The notes: a model not told the origin generated them from the sequence alone. A stretch of DNA of 64,000 nucleotides from GCA-2731375 sp002731375 (GCA_030752605.1 JASMDX010000062.1:62001-126000); one strand, 5' to 3'. Positions 36,382-46,363 are shown, numbered from the stretch's first letter. Numbers and translations are program-made.

Positions 36382-37805
36382 CCGAGCCCCCCCACCGCGC
36401 GGCGCTGCTCACCATTATCGCCATTGTCGCCGTCGCCAATCATGCTCTGGGCCAAGGCATGGAACTGATCGCCGCGGGCCTCGAAAGAGGCGAATTGGTC
36501 AAAGCTGGCGCAGGCCGGCGACAGCAGAACAACGCCGCCGCCAGCCGCCACGGCATTTTCATGGGCCGCCCGCACAGCGGTGGTCAGATCGCCGGATAAT
36601 TCGTGAACCAATCCGGCGCCCAGTTTTTCGGCGAAACTTTCAGCCGCCTCGCCAATCAGGAATGCCCTGGTAATATTGGCAAAATACGGCGCCAAGGCAT
36701 CAATACCGCCCTGTTTGGCAATGCCGCCGGCGATCCAGAAAATGTTTTCATAGGCCGCCAGGGCATGGGCGGCGGCCGCCGCGTTGGTAGCCTTGGAGTC
36801 ATTGACGAACAAAATATCGCCCTGACGCGCCACCACTTCCATGCGATGGGGCAAACCGGGATAAGTGCGCAGGGCGGGAATAATCCGCGCCTCCGCCAAG
36901 CCCAGAGCCTCGGCCATGGCGAAGGCTACAGCGGCATTCTGCCAATTATGGGCGCCGCGCAAGGTCTCGATACCATTCAAATCGGTGACCGGCTTTGCCC
37001 CTCCCGCACGATACAGCCGGCCATCGCGGACAAAAAGGCCATCCTCTATTTCACTGCCAATTTCACGCCCGATGGCTACTTCCACTACCTTGCGGCCCGC
37101 CGCTCGCATGTTCCGGCAGATTTGGGCCGACCATTCATCATCGCTGCCCAGCACCAGGACGGCGTCGGCATCGGCCATCTGCAATAGGCGGCGCTTGGCT
37201 GCGATATAGCCATCCATGCCGCCATGGCGGTCCAGATGATCGGGGCTGATATTCAACAGCGCCACCACCTGGGGCCGCAGCCCCGTGGTCAAATCGATCT
37301 GATACGAGGATAATTCCAACACATAGGTCCCCGTCGCATCGACATTATCAAAATCCAGGACAGGCAGTCCCAGATTGGCGCCGGCCTGCACCGCACGGCC
37401 CGCCGTGGACAAGATATGCCGCAAAAGCGAGGTCGTGGTAGATTTGCCGTTGGTACCGGTTATCGTCGCCACCGCCGCCACCGGGCGGGTACGGGCAAAC
37501 AATTCAACATCGCCTAGCACCTCGGCGCCAAGCCGCTCCGCCAGGCCGACCACCATGTGTGGTTTCGGGTGGGTTAACGGCACGCCGGGACTTAGGATCA
37601 GGGCCATGATACCGGCCCAGGCCTCGGACGAGGGCGCGGCGGCTTCGGCGCCAAGCGCTACCGCATCGCGCCGCCGGTTCGGATCATCATCCCAAACCAG
37701 AACGCGTGCGCCGCCGGCGATCAGAGCCCGGGCCGCCGACAGTCCGGTCCGGCCCAGGCCATACACGGCCACGGCTTTGTCATGATATGTGTCTATAACA
37801 ATCAT
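36378..37805 (-). CDS. murD: UDP-N-acetylmuramoylalanine--D-glutamate ligase MurD
   Basis: A 475-residue Mur ligase adding D-glutamate. It has the N-terminal AVYGLGRTGLSAARALI dinucleotide-like fold, the P-loop ITGTNGKSTTTSLL, central ISPDHLDRHGGMDGY and the C-terminal NDSKATNAAAAAHAL. It begins three bases after the mraY stop and overlaps ftsW by four. Confidence 0.98.
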   Translation of the reverse strand: MIVIDTYHDKAVAVYGLGRTGLSAARALIAGGARVLVWDDDPNRRRDAVALGAEAAAPSSEAWAGIMALILSPGVPLTHPKPHMVVGLAERLGAEVLGDVELFARTRPVAAVATITGTNGKSTTTSLLRHILSTAGRAVQAGANLGLPVLDFDNVDATGTYVLELSSYQIDLTTGLRPQVVALLNISPDHLDRHGGMDGYIAAKRRLLQMADADAVLVLGSDDEWSAQICRNMRAAGRKVVEVAIGREIGSEIEDGLFVRDGRLYRAGGAKPVTDLNGIETLRGAHNWQNAAVAFAMAEALGLAEARIIPALRTYPGLPHRMEVVARQGDILFVNDSKATNAAAAAHALAAYENIFWIAGGIAKQGGIDALAPYFANITRAFLIGEAAESFAEKLGAGLVHELSGDLTTAVRAAHENAVAAGGGVVLLSPACASFDQFASFEARGDQFHALAQSMIGDGDNGDNGEQRRAVGGLG

Positions 37806-37808
37806 CGT

Positions 37809-38897
37809 TCAGCGCAGCTTCAATGTGGCCAGGCCGATCAGGGCCAAAATAACGGCGATGATCCAAAAGCGAATGACGATGGTCGGCTCGGCCCAGCCCT
37901 TTTGCTCGTAATGGTGATGCAAGGGTGCCATGCGAAAGACCCGGCGCCCGGTCATCTTGAAAGAGGCTACCTGAACGATCACCGATACAGTTTCCAGCAC
38001 GAACAGACCGCCGATGATGGCCAGGACGAACTCGTTCTTGGTGACCACAGCGACAGCGCCCAAGCCGCCGCCCAGGGACAGGCTGCCTGTATCCCCCATG
38101 AAGACCATGGCCGGCGGCGCGTTGAACCACAGAAAGCCCAGCCCGGCCCCCACCAAGGCGCCGCAATAGACCGCCAGTTCCCCGGCGCCCGGCACGGTGT
38201 GCAATTGCAGATACGCGCCGAAGATCACATTACCGGTCAGATAGGCGATCAGGGCGAAAGCGGAGGCGCCGATAATCAGTGGTCCAATGGCCAGGCCATC
38301 CAGACCATCGGTTAGGTTGACGGCATTGGAAGAACCCACCATAACCAACGCGGCGAAGGGAATGAAGAACAGACCCAGGTCAAACAGCACGCCTTTGACG
38401 AACGGCAGGGCTAGATGGCTGGACAATGTCTCGGGCTGGAACGACATGATCCACATGGCGGCGAGCACGGCGACAACCAGTTCCAGCACCAGTTTCAGCT
38501 TGCCCGGCAAACCGCGCACATTGGCCTGGGTCACTTTCAGATAGTCGTCGGCGAAACCAATCAGGCCGAAACCGGCAGTGACTAGCAACACCGCCCAGAC
38601 GAAGCGATTGCTCAGATCGGCCCACAACAGGGTGGATACGGACAACGCCAACAGGATCAGAAAACCGCCCATGGTGGGCGTGCCCTGCTTGGCCACGATA
38701 TGACGTGTCGGTCCGTCATCGCGGATCGGCTGGCCCTTGCCCTGCTTGCTGCGCAACCAGCGGATCAGGGGCGGGCCCAGAATAAAACTAATGATCAATG
38801 CCGTCATCACCGCCGCGCCGGTGCGAAAGGTCAGATAGCGAAACAGATTGAAGATCTGAAAATCTTCGGCCAAGGGATAGAGTAGGTTAAATAACAT
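37809..38897 (-). CDS. mraY: Phospho-N-acetylmuramoyl-pentapeptide transferase MraY
   Basis: A 362-residue membrane enzyme with about ten helices that links phospho-MurNAc-pentapeptide to undecaprenyl phosphate, giving lipid I. Catalytic blocks GPTRHIVAKQGTPTMGGFLI, FADDYLKVTQ (aspartate pair) and the late APLHHHYEQKGWAEP histidine motif are all visible. Confidence 0.98.
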   Translation of the reverse strand: MLFNLLYPLAEDFQIFNLFRYLTFRTGAAVMTALIISFILGPPLIRWLRSKQGKGQPIRDDGPTRHIVAKQGTPTMGGFLILLALSVSTLLWADLSNRFVWAVLLVTAGFGLIGFADDYLKVTQANVRGLPGKLKLVLELVVAVLAAMWIMSFQPETLSSHLALPFVKGVLFDLGLFFIPFAALVMVGSSNAVNLTDGLDGLAIGPLIIGASAFALIAYLTGNVIFGAYLQLHTVPGAGELAVYCGALVGAGLGFLWFNAPPAMVFMGDTGSLSLGGGLGAVAVVTKNEFVLAIIGGLFVLETVSVIVQVASFKMTGRRVFRMAPLHHHYEQKGWAEPTIVIRFWIIAVILALIGLATLKLR

Positions 38898-38905
38898 CGC
38901 CCCCC

Positions 38906-40330
38906 CTATCCGCTGACCGCTGCTGGATCGGCATTGCCCAAGGCCAGCAAGGCCAGCACGATGGGCGCCATGTTCAGGCCCAAAGAGCCTTTCACCAATA
39001 CGGTATCGCCGGGCCGGACGCTGGCCGTGACCTTCGTTAGCAATGTCTTCGACGCCGCCTCGTGGGCGCCGCGCATATGTTTCGGCAGGGTATCGAACAG
39101 TTCAGCCATATGCGGTCCACAGGCAAAAACCTGGTCAACCCCGGCATCGGCCAGCGCTGGGGCCAAGGCGGCATGCAGTGCCGGCGCTGTTTCACCTAAT
39201 TCCAGCATATCGCCCAATACGGCAATACGCCGGCCTGGAGCGGCCACCTCCACCGCGCCCAGGGTTTCAATCGCCGCCGCCATAGCGATGGGCGAGGCGT
39301 TATAGCTTTCGTCGATGATCAGTAAATCACCGTCATCGAAGGCGATGCGGTTACGTTCGCCCCGTCCCTTGGGCGCGGCCACCTCGGCCATGGCCAGGGC
39401 AGCCAGCCCCAAATCCGCATCCAGGGCCCGCACGGCGGCGAGAACGGCAAGGCTGTTGATGGCCCAGTGGCGGCCCGGTGCACCGACTTTATAGGTCACG
39501 GCCTGACCATTGATATCGGCGGAGATACAGTTGCAGGCGGCGTGCTGAGCCAGACCAATCAGGCGCGCCTGGGCATCCTCGTGCGCACCAAAGGAAATAA
39601 TCCGGCCGACGCCAGCTGCCTCGGCCGCCCGTTTCAAATGATCATAGTGAGCATTATCGCGGTTCAGGATCGCCACGCCGCCCGGCTCCAGCCCTTCGAA
39701 AATCTCCGCCTTGGCATCGGCTATCTGGCTTAACGAAGAAAAGAATTCCAGATGTACCGGCTCCACATTGGTGATGATCGCCACATGCGGGCGCACCATG
39801 CAGCTCAATGGCGCGATTTCACCGGCATGGTTCATGCCCAATTCAAAAACACCATAGCGGCTGTGGGCGGGCATTCGCGCCAAGCTTAGCGGCGCGCCCC
39901 AATGATTGTTCAGATTGCCTATCGAGGCATGGGTCGGCGCGCTTCGGGCCAGGGCCTGATACAATGCCTGTTTGATGCCCGTCTTGCCGACGCTGCCCGT
40001 AACCGCCGTGATCCTTGCGCCACTACGTTCCCGCGCGGCCCGGCCCAGTGCTTCCAACCCAGCCAGGGTATCGCCGACCCGCAACAAAGGCGCGGCGGGG
40101 TCCAGGCCTTCGATCTCGCGGCTGACCATGGCGGCGGCGGCGCCACGGGCCAAGGCATCGGCGACAAAGCCATGGCCATCAAAGTTCGGTCCCTGGATGG
40201 CCACAAACAGATCGCCAGCTCGGACCGTCCGGCTGTCGATGGAGACGCCATCGGCTTGCCAGTCACCGTTGTATTGGCCGTCGCAGGCGACGGCGGCCTC
40301 CGCGGTTTGCCACAGAGCGGCGGCGGTCAT
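38906..40330 (-). CDS. murF: UDP-MurNAc-tripeptide--D-alanyl-D-alanine ligase MurF
   Basis: A 474-residue Mur ligase adding the D-Ala-D-Ala made by Ddl. The P-loop TAVTGSVGKTGIKQALYQ, FELGMNHAGEIAPLS and IIDESYNASPIAMAAAIETL are characteristic of MurF. It overlaps the murE stop by four bases and ends eight bases before mraY. Confidence 0.97.
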   Translation of the reverse strand: MTAAALWQTAEAAVACDGQYNGDWQADGVSIDSRTVRAGDLFVAIQGPNFDGHGFVADALARGAAAAMVSREIEGLDPAAPLLRVGDTLAGLEALGRAARERSGARITAVTGSVGKTGIKQALYQALARSAPTHASIGNLNNHWGAPLSLARMPAHSRYGVFELGMNHAGEIAPLSCMVRPHVAIITNVEPVHLEFFSSLSQIADAKAEIFEGLEPGGVAILNRDNAHYDHLKRAAEAAGVGRIISFGAHEDAQARLIGLAQHAACNCISADINGQAVTYKVGAPGRHWAINSLAVLAAVRALDADLGLAALAMAEVAAPKGRGERNRIAFDDGDLLIIDESYNASPIAMAAAIETLGAVEVAAPGRRIAVLGDMLELGETAPALHAALAPALADAGVDQVFACGPHMAELFDTLPKHMRGAHEAASKTLLTKVTASVRPGDTVLVKGSLGLNMAPIVLALLALGNADPAAVSG

Positions 40331-41790
40331 GGATCACCTCCCGCCAAAATGCGCGCGGCGACCTGTCCGTCATCGAAGGGATGGGTGACACCGGCGATGG
40401 TCTGTCCGGTCTCATGCCCCTTGCCGGCAATCAACAGAACGTCATCCGGGGTCAGCGTTGCGATGGCAGTGGCGATGGCTTGGCCACGGTCCCCGATCTC
40501 GATGCCACCAGGGCAATCAGAAAGAATTTCGGCCCGGATAGCCCCAGGCGTCTCGCTGCGCGGGTTGTCGTCTGTAATAATGACCTTATCGGCCAGATCG
40601 GTTGCGATGCGGCCCATCAAGGGCCGTTTGCCACGGTCCCGGTCACCGCCGCAGCCAAAGACCACGACCAGTTGCCCCTTGGCATGGGGCCGCAGGGCGG
40701 TGATGGCGGCGCGTAGGGCCTCGGGCTTGTGAGCGTAGTCGATAAAGACGCCGCCTTTATCCGCTGGTCTGGCAACCGCCTGCAAACGTCCCGGCACACC
40801 GGTCAGATACGCGGCGGCGGGCAGTACTGCGTCAGGATTTTCACCACAGGCCAAGACAAGGGCAATGGCGCAAAGCACATTCTCGGCCTGGAAGGCACCG
40901 ATCAGCGGCAGATCCAGCACGGCCTGCCGGCCCATGGCCGAAATTATCAATCGCTGCCCATAGCCAACCATCTCACGGTGCCGCAGATCGACATCGCCAC
41001 CCACGCCGAAGGTCAGAATATTGTGCTTTCGTGCCTGACAAGCGTCGCGCAATCGCGCCGTCAGGCTGGACGAGGCCGGCAGCACGGCGGTACCGCCCGG
41101 CGCCATGACGACGTTGAACAGGTGCAGCTTGGCCTGCAGATAGGCTTTCTCATCCGCATGATAGTCCAAATGGTCACGGGATAGATTGGTGAAGGCCGCG
41201 ACCATCACCTTGACCCAATCCAGGCGCCGTTGCTCTAAGCCATGGCTAGAGGCCTCGAGCGCCAGATAATCCACGCCCGCATCGGCCAGATCGCGCAAGG
41301 CTTCATGCAGGACAACCGGATCCGGCGTGGTATGAGCCAATTTTCGCCGCAAGGGTCCGGAGTTGACGCCCAAAGTCCCCAGACTGGCGCCCGAGCGGCC
41401 CATGGCAACCCAAATCTGGCGCACAAAATCAGCAACCGAGCTTTTTCCCGACGTGCCCGTTACCGCCACGGTGGTCTCGGGCTGGCCGGCAAAAAAGCGC
41501 GCCGCCAGTTGAGAGAGGCGGCGGCGTGGTTCTTCGTCCTCGATGATTGGCACATCAGCAGTGATGTCCAGCTTTGCCGCCAAACCAGGTGGACCCAACA
41601 GAGCGGCCGCACCTCGGTGGATCGCCTCAAGCACAAAATCGCCGCCATTGATTGCATTGTCGGCGATACTGCTGGGCAGGGCGGCGAACAGATAGCCGGG
41701 CTCGACCAGGCGGCTATCCGCCGTGAGTCCAGTAATATCCCTATCCGCCAACTGGCTTACGTTGTTCCCCATCAGTTCAGTTAACCGCAA
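40327..41790 (-). CDS. murE: UDP-MurNAc-tripeptide synthetase MurE (meso-diaminopimelate type)
   Basis: A 487-residue Mur ligase. The P-loop VTGTSGKSSVADFV and the TDDNPRSETPG loop are present; DNPR is the signature for addition of meso-diaminopimelate, so the wall is of the usual Gram-negative type. The start is not certain. A TTG at 41790 (LRLTELMGN) reproduces the family N-terminus and overlaps ftsI by 14 bases; an ATG at 41772 would begin four bases after the ftsI stop. Neither has a strong ribosome site; the TTG was chosen by similarity. Confidence 0.95.
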   Translation of the reverse strand: MRLTELMGNNVSQLADRDITGLTADSRLVEPGYLFAALPSSIADNAINGGDFVLEAIHRGAAALLGPPGLAAKLDITADVPIIEDEEPRRRLSQLAARFFAGQPETTVAVTGTSGKSSVADFVRQIWVAMGRSGASLGTLGVNSGPLRRKLAHTTPDPVVLHEALRDLADAGVDYLALEASSHGLEQRRLDWVKVMVAAFTNLSRDHLDYHADEKAYLQAKLHLFNVVMAPGGTAVLPASSSLTARLRDACQARKHNILTFGVGGDVDLRHREMVGYGQRLIISAMGRQAVLDLPLIGAFQAENVLCAIALVLACGENPDAVLPAAAYLTGVPGRLQAVARPADKGGVFIDYAHKPEALRAAITALRPHAKGQLVVVFGCGGDRDRGKRPLMGRIATDLADKVIITDDNPRSETPGAIRAEILSDCPGGIEIGDRGQAIATAIATLTPDDVLLIAGKGHETGQTIAGVTHPFDDGQVAARILAGGDP

Positions 41791-43549
41791 TGTTCCGGCC
41801 CCGGCTGTCGACCCGGCTATACAATGGTAACGCCATGGCCCGTTGCACGGGTGCTGATTCGTTGTCCTGAGGCCGGACGCCAAGAATTGGCGCGATCCGG
41901 CTGACCACCCGGCTGGTCAAGGGCGCCGCCGTCCAGCCGGCCGTGGCATAGCCATGGGTTTCCACATCGCCCTGCGGTTCATCCAACAGCAGGTAGACGA
42001 CATACTTCGGCGCGGTCATGGGAAAGGCGGCAACGAAAGAGGAAATCAAGGCCTTGCGGCGATAACCCCCGGCACCGGCCTTTTCAGCCGTGCCAGTTTT
42101 CCCACCCACCAGATAGCCCGGCGCCTGTGCCTTGCGCCCGGTACCTTTTTCGACCACGGCACGGAGCAGACGGCGCAACTGGTTCGAGGTCCGTTCGGAG
42201 ATTACCTGGACGCCAACCGTGCGCTCGCCAGGCTTGCGCTTGATCAGGGTAGCGGGCAGTAGGACGCCGCCATTGACCATGGCCGCGAAGGCAGAAGCGA
42301 ATTGCACCGGAGAGACCGCCAGGCCATGGCCATAGGCCGCCGTCATGGTCGAGATATCACCCCAACGGGCCGGCGTGATGGGCATGCCGACTTCAGGCAA
42401 TTCTAAACTGGGCCGGCCCAGCAGGCCAAAACGGTCGAGGTACTGGCGCTGCCCGTCGCGACCTACGTCCAGGGCCATTTTGGCGGCGCCAATGTTGGAG
42501 GAATAGATTAGAATTTCCGGCACCGACAACCAGCGCTTCTTGGCATGGCTGTCGCGAATGGTATAGCGAGCCACGCGGATCGGCTTGGTGGCGTCATAGC
42601 CGCCGCGTATTTTCGTGGCGCCGCTGTCCAGCGCCATGGCCACGGTCAATACCTTGAAAACCGAGCCCAGTTCGTAGACGCCCTTGGTGGCGCGATTGAA
42701 ACGCGCCAAGGCCGGCGCGGCAGAGGGATGATTGGGATCAAAATCCGGCAATGAGACCAGGCCCAAAATCTCACCCGTATTGGCGTTCAATACCAGGCCG
42801 GCGGCGCCCTTGGTCCGAAAACGGCCCATAGCCTCCGATAGTTCGTCGCGCAATACGTGCTGGACCCGCACATCAAGCGAGACCTGCAAAGCCTGGCCCC
42901 TGGGGCCGCGGTCGCGCATCTCCTGATCGAAATATTTCTCCATGCCCGAGATGCCGTTGCCATCCACATCCGTGAAACCAAGGACATGGGATTCGAGGGA
43001 GCCATGGGGGTACAGGCGTCGCTGCTCATCGCGAAAATGCAAACCCGGAATGCCCAAGCCGTTGACCGCCGCCTGTTGTGACGGCGTCAGATTCCGCTTC
43101 AGCCAGACAAAAGCACGGTTCGAAGAGAGACGTTCCTGAACCGCCGCAAGGCTTAATTCCGGCAGCACGCCAACCACGCGCCGCGCCGCCTTGGCCGCAT
43201 CGGGCACCGATCTGGCGTCGGCATACAGGGATGCGGTCAACAGGTTGGTCGCCAACAAGATACCGTTCCGGTCCACGATATCGGCCCGCCCGGCGGTGGA
43301 CTTCGTAGGCGCGGCGGCAGTGGAGGCCAGGGACTGGCCCGGCTCGCGAATGACGGTCAATTCGATCAAACGGCCGGCCAGGACTGAAAAGCTGACGGCG
43401 AACACCAGGGCCACAGTCAGCAGCCGGATTCGGCCAATGCGGATCGCCTGGGCCTTGCTGCCCACCAAATGAGTGTCATCTTCAATCTCGGCTTCAAGAC
43501 CGCCCGTAAGAGGCACAGGGCCTTGGTATGACGTGGCGGGCAGTGTCAT
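41777..43549 (-). CDS. ftsI: Peptidoglycan transpeptidase FtsI (PBP3)
   Basis: A 590-residue class B penicillin-binding protein crosslinking septal peptidoglycan. A short cytoplasmic tail and one transmembrane helix (about residues 40-65) precede the PBP dimerisation domain; the transpeptidase has the active serine S296 in ELGSVFKV (SxxK), YSSNIGAAKMA (SxN) and VGGKTGTAEKAG (KTG). It overlaps ftsL by four bases. Confidence 0.97.
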   Translation of the reverse strand: MTLPATSYQGPVPLTGGLEAEIEDDTHLVGSKAQAIRIGRIRLLTVALVFAVSFSVLAGRLIELTVIREPGQSLASTAAAPTKSTAGRADIVDRNGILLATNLLTASLYADARSVPDAAKAARRVVGVLPELSLAAVQERLSSNRAFVWLKRNLTPSQQAAVNGLGIPGLHFRDEQRRLYPHGSLESHVLGFTDVDGNGISGMEKYFDQEMRDRGPRGQALQVSLDVRVQHVLRDELSEAMGRFRTKGAAGLVLNANTGEILGLVSLPDFDPNHPSAAPALARFNRATKGVYELGSVFKVLTVAMALDSGATKIRGGYDATKPIRVARYTIRDSHAKKRWLSVPEILIYSSNIGAAKMALDVGRDGQRQYLDRFGLLGRPSLELPEVGMPITPARWGDISTMTAAYGHGLAVSPVQFASAFAAMVNGGVLLPATLIKRKPGERTVGVQVISERTSNQLRRLLRAVVEKGTGRKAQAPGYLVGGKTGTAEKAGAGGYRRKALISSFVAAFPMTAPKYVVYLLLDEPQGDVETHGYATAGWTAAPLTSRVVSRIAPILGVRPQDNESAPVQRAMALPLYSRVDSRGRNIAVN

Positions 43550-43986
43550 TGCGGCCTCCTGCTGCTGGCCAGGACGATCCGCTCACCGCGCCGTGGCTTG
43601 CGCGGTTTCCAGCCCGGTACGGGCGGGCCTTTCTCGGCGCCATCGCCACGTGCCTTGCCATCAGGCAAATTAGCGGCTTTGCTGCCGGCATCCTTGGTAT
43701 CCGCCGCCTTTGCCTTTAGGGGTAAGCTCGCCAGAGTGCCGACCTGTGTGATCGCCATGGGGCGCAGGGCCAGATGGCGCTGGGCCAGAGCCTGCAAACG
43801 GCTGGGTTGGCTCAGGAAACTCGATTCCGCGGCCAGGATGCGGCTGTCACGATAGTTGTCCTCGACCTTCGCGGTTGAAACCGCCAGGTCCCGCTCCAAT
43901 TGCTGAACCTCGGATTCCAGTCGGTACAGGCCAAGCGATACGGCCAGAACCAACAGCAGCACGACAACGGTGATGGGCCATCTCAT
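43546..43986 (-). CDS. ftsL: Cell division protein FtsL
   Basis: A 146-residue bitopic protein: a transmembrane helix at residues 4-22 (ITVVVLLLVLAVSLGLY), a coiled coil (LESEVQQLERDLAVSTAKV) and an alanine- and lysine-rich C-terminal tail ending in a basic stretch. The assignment rests on this architecture and on its place between rsmH and ftsI; FtsL sequences are poorly conserved. The basic tail is long for the family. Confidence 0.88.
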   Translation of the reverse strand: MRWPITVVVLLLVLAVSLGLYRLESEVQQLERDLAVSTAKVEDNYRDSRILAAESSFLSQPSRLQALAQRHLALRPMAITQVGTLASLPLKAKAADTKDAGSKAANLPDGKARGDGAEKGPPVPGWKPRKPRRGERIVLASSRRPQ

Positions 43987-44984
43987 AACGCCGCCTCCAC
44001 ATCATTAGCGGGGATAACATTGGCTGGAACATCGGTGCGCTGCGCCACCCGCAAACGGGCCGAACGGGCCCGGGGGTTGACGGCCATTTCCGCTTCCTTG
44101 GGCTTCACGGCTCCACGGCGGGGAAGATGAAAAGTAATGGGGCGTTGATCCTCATTGGGCGGGCGGTGGCGGGAACCGCCGGGTTGCAAGCCGGCCCGCT
44201 GGCTGAGGAATTGCTTCACCTCCCGGTCTTCCAGGGAGTGGAACGAAACCACGGCCAACCAGCCCTGGGGCGCCAACAAACGCTCCGCCGCGGCAAGGCC
44301 AAGGCGCAGTTCCTCAATCTCGCTGTTCACGTAAATGCGCAACGCCTGGAAGGTGCGGGTAGCGGGATGAATACGCTTGCCGCCTTTCTTGTTGCCTCGA
44401 CCTGCCGGCCCCACGGCCTTGGCGACGATCTCGGCCAGGGCCGACGTACGTTCGATGGGGGCGGCCTCGCGGGCCCGAATAATAGCGCGGGCGACGGTGC
44501 GGGAGCGGCGCTCGTCACCATAGTGATAAATGATATCGGCCAACTCGTCCTGGTCCCGGCTGTTGACCACGTCGGCGGCACTTTCTCCACTTTGCGACAT
44601 GCGCATGTCCAAGGGCCCATCGGCGGCAAAGGAAAAGCCCCGGCTGGCCTGGTCCAGCTGCATGGAGGAGACACCCAAATCCAGGGTCACGCCCTGCACC
44701 TGGGGGGCGCCGGCCTCGGCCGCCAATTGCTGCATTTCGGAAAAGCGGCCCTGCACCAAGGTCAGGCGGCCATCATATTTCGCCACCGCCGAGGCACCCG
44801 CCGCCACGGCATCGGGATCCCGGTCGATGGCGATCAGCCGGCAATCGGCGGCATCAAGGATCGCCCCCGAATAGCCGCCGGCACCAAAGGTGCCATCCAC
44901 ATAAATACCGCCATCGCGCAGCGCCAAGCCTGCCAGGACTTCGTTCAGCATGGCCGGGATATGGGGAGCGGGATTCTGCCTCAT
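43983..44984 (-). CDS. rsmH: 16S rRNA (cytosine-1402-N4)-methyltransferase RsmH
   Basis: A 333-residue S-adenosylmethionine-dependent methyltransferase. The N-terminal HIPAMLNEVLAGL, DGTFGAGGYSGAIL SAM loop, LDLGVSSMQLDQASRGFSF and late VVSFHSLEDREVKQFL are RsmH/MraW hallmarks. It overlaps mraZ and ftsL by four bases each. Confidence 0.98.
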   Translation of the reverse strand: MRQNPAPHIPAMLNEVLAGLALRDGGIYVDGTFGAGGYSGAILDAADCRLIAIDRDPDAVAAGASAVAKYDGRLTLVQGRFSEMQQLAAEAGAPQVQGVTLDLGVSSMQLDQASRGFSFAADGPLDMRMSQSGESAADVVNSRDQDELADIIYHYGDERRSRTVARAIIRAREAAPIERTSALAEIVAKAVGPAGRGNKKGGKRIHPATRTFQALRIYVNSEIEELRLGLAAAERLLAPQGWLAVVSFHSLEDREVKQFLSQRAGLQPGGSRHRPPNEDQRPITFHLPRRGAVKPKEAEMAVNPRARSARLRVAQRTDVPANVIPANDVEAAL

Positions 44985-45460
44985 CGATCCCCCTCCCCCA
45001 TCTTGTCGCGGCGCTGTAATTCGAACTTGCCGGCTTGCGCCTCGGCCCGCTCGGTCGCCTCGGCCTCGTAGGCTTCATAGGCCTCGGGCGCCCAGATCTG
45101 GAAAGTGGCGCCTCGGCCCGCGAAGGTCGCCATGTTGGTAATGCCCGCATAGGTCAGCAATTGCTGCGGCAGGATGATCCGCCCCTCGCCATCAAAGGGC
45201 AGGCGATGGGACTTGGTCAGAATAGCGGTGGCGAGATCGCCATATTCATTGGAGAACGGATTGAAGCTGTCGATGCCTTCGGCCAGCTGTTTCATCCGCT
45301 CAATGTCGCAACCGTCAATGGCGCCGTCGTTGCCGGGCGAGGGAAAGGCGACAACGCCAGCGAAGGCATCGGAGGTCAAATCGGCGCGGAAAGACGCAGG
45401 CACGGAAACCCGCCCCTTGCGGTCCACCTTGTTATCAAACCGCGACAAAAACAGTGCCAC
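44981..45460 (-). CDS. mraZ: Transcriptional regulator MraZ
   Basis: A 159-residue protein with two SpoVT/AbrB-like repeats: FDNKVDRKGRVSVPASFR near the start and LPFDGEGRIILPQQL in the middle. MraZ binds upstream of its own gene and controls the dcw operon. An in-frame TTG lies at 45466; the GTG at 45460 gives the canonical ALFLSRF start with GGGGG seven bases upstream and was chosen. It is the first gene of the cluster. Confidence 0.95.
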   Translation of the reverse strand: MALFLSRFDNKVDRKGRVSVPASFRADLTSDAFAGVVAFPSPGNDGAIDGCDIERMKQLAEGIDSFNPFSNEYGDLATAILTKSHRLPFDGEGRIILPQQLLTYAGITNMATFAGRGATFQIWAPEAYEAYEAEATERAEAQAGKFELQRRDKMGEGDR

Positions 45461-45935
45461 GACCAAACCCCCGTTTCTTGTCCTCGCTTAAGGTCTTCGG
45501 TTAACGCCTTATCGCTCCATCTCAGTGCAGCAGCTATAGACGCCAAAAATAGTCCACGCCACGATACCTAATTTGGGCTTTTATGGGATATCATGCCATT
45601 TTATGGGCGTCAATGACTAAACAAATAATTACCGGGAACCTTTAAAGTCAAAATTTGGGGTCCTGAAGTGTTGCTACAAATGGAAAAGCCAAGCAAAACC
45701 CGCTTAATCTGTAAATCCAGCCGACAGCCTAGAGAAACAATGTGGCGAGATCGTGTTCCCCGTATGTTCTTCTAAGGTTATTCGCCCCTATGCAGCGCCA
45801 AAAAAGGGCATTTGACGTTCAAGGGCAGGTGAATTCCATCTATTATCGGCTTAGTTTGGGGGATTGCCGCGTTATTGGGCAATTGCCACCATGGGGTACA
45901 TTAATTGTTCTTGCATAGGCAAAGGAGTAGCCGCC
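45461..45935. other. 475-base intergenic region upstream of mraZ
   Basis: This AT-richer stretch separates the dcw operon from the broken hydratase gene. It should contain the dcw promoter and MraZ boxes. One candidate promoter is listed separately; regularly spaced TGGG-type MraZ boxes were looked for and not clearly found. No protein-coding gene was recognised. Confidence 0.5.
45623..45651 (-). promoter_or_regulatory. Candidate housekeeping promoter for the dcw operon
   Basis: On the minus strand TTGACT (45651-45646) is followed after 17 bases by TTATTT (45628-45623), about 160 bases before mraZ. The -35 is good and the -10 moderate; spacing is ideal. Nothing else in the spacer looks better, but this is pattern matching only. 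Confidence 0.35.
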
Positions 45936-46363
45936 ATGTATTATCAGACCATCAAGTATGAAAAGGTGGACCATATCGCCACCATCACCTTGAACCGACC
46001 CGAACGGCGCAACGCCAGGAACTCCGTCATGAACGACGAATTGAAAGCCGCCTGGAAAGACTTTCGCGATGATGATGCCCTGGTGTCGATTATCACCGGG
46101 GCTGGCGACAAAGCCTTTTGCGCTGGTTGGGACCTAGAAGATGCCGCCGCCAACAATTTCGAATTTACTAATTACGAAAGTACCGCCAGGATATCTACAA
46201 TTGTGAAGGCTATTGCGGCTGTACCAAGCGGGCCGACATCTTCAAGCCGTTTATCGCCGCCGTGAATGGCTATGTGGTCGCCGCCGGAATGGAAAGGGCG
46301 ATGCTGGCCGATATCCGGATCTGCGCCAAAAACGCCCAGTTCAGCGCGACTGAGCGCCGCTAG
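45936..46363 (+). pseudogene. Enoyl-CoA hydratase/isomerase, frameshifted and 3'-truncated
   Basis: From the ATG at 45936 (good AAAGGAG site) the crotonase N-terminus is clear: IATITLNRPERRNA and the oxyanion-hole segment GAGDKAFCAGWDLEDAA. Near 46233 the frame runs off into an unrelated tail stopping at 46265, while a different frame continues the homology (FKPFIAAVNGYVVAAGMERA and LADIRICAKNAQFSATER) to a stop at 46361-46363. The remaining C-terminal half of the roughly 260-residue family is missing. Both a frameshift and a truncation make an inactive gene; sequencing error could explain the frameshift but not the missing 3' half. Confidence 0.8.

Noticed and set aside
45540..45620. MraZ boxes upstream of mraZ
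   Set aside because: Some TGG repeats (minus strand GTGGCGTGGAC) occur, but not at the regular spacing of known MraZ boxes.
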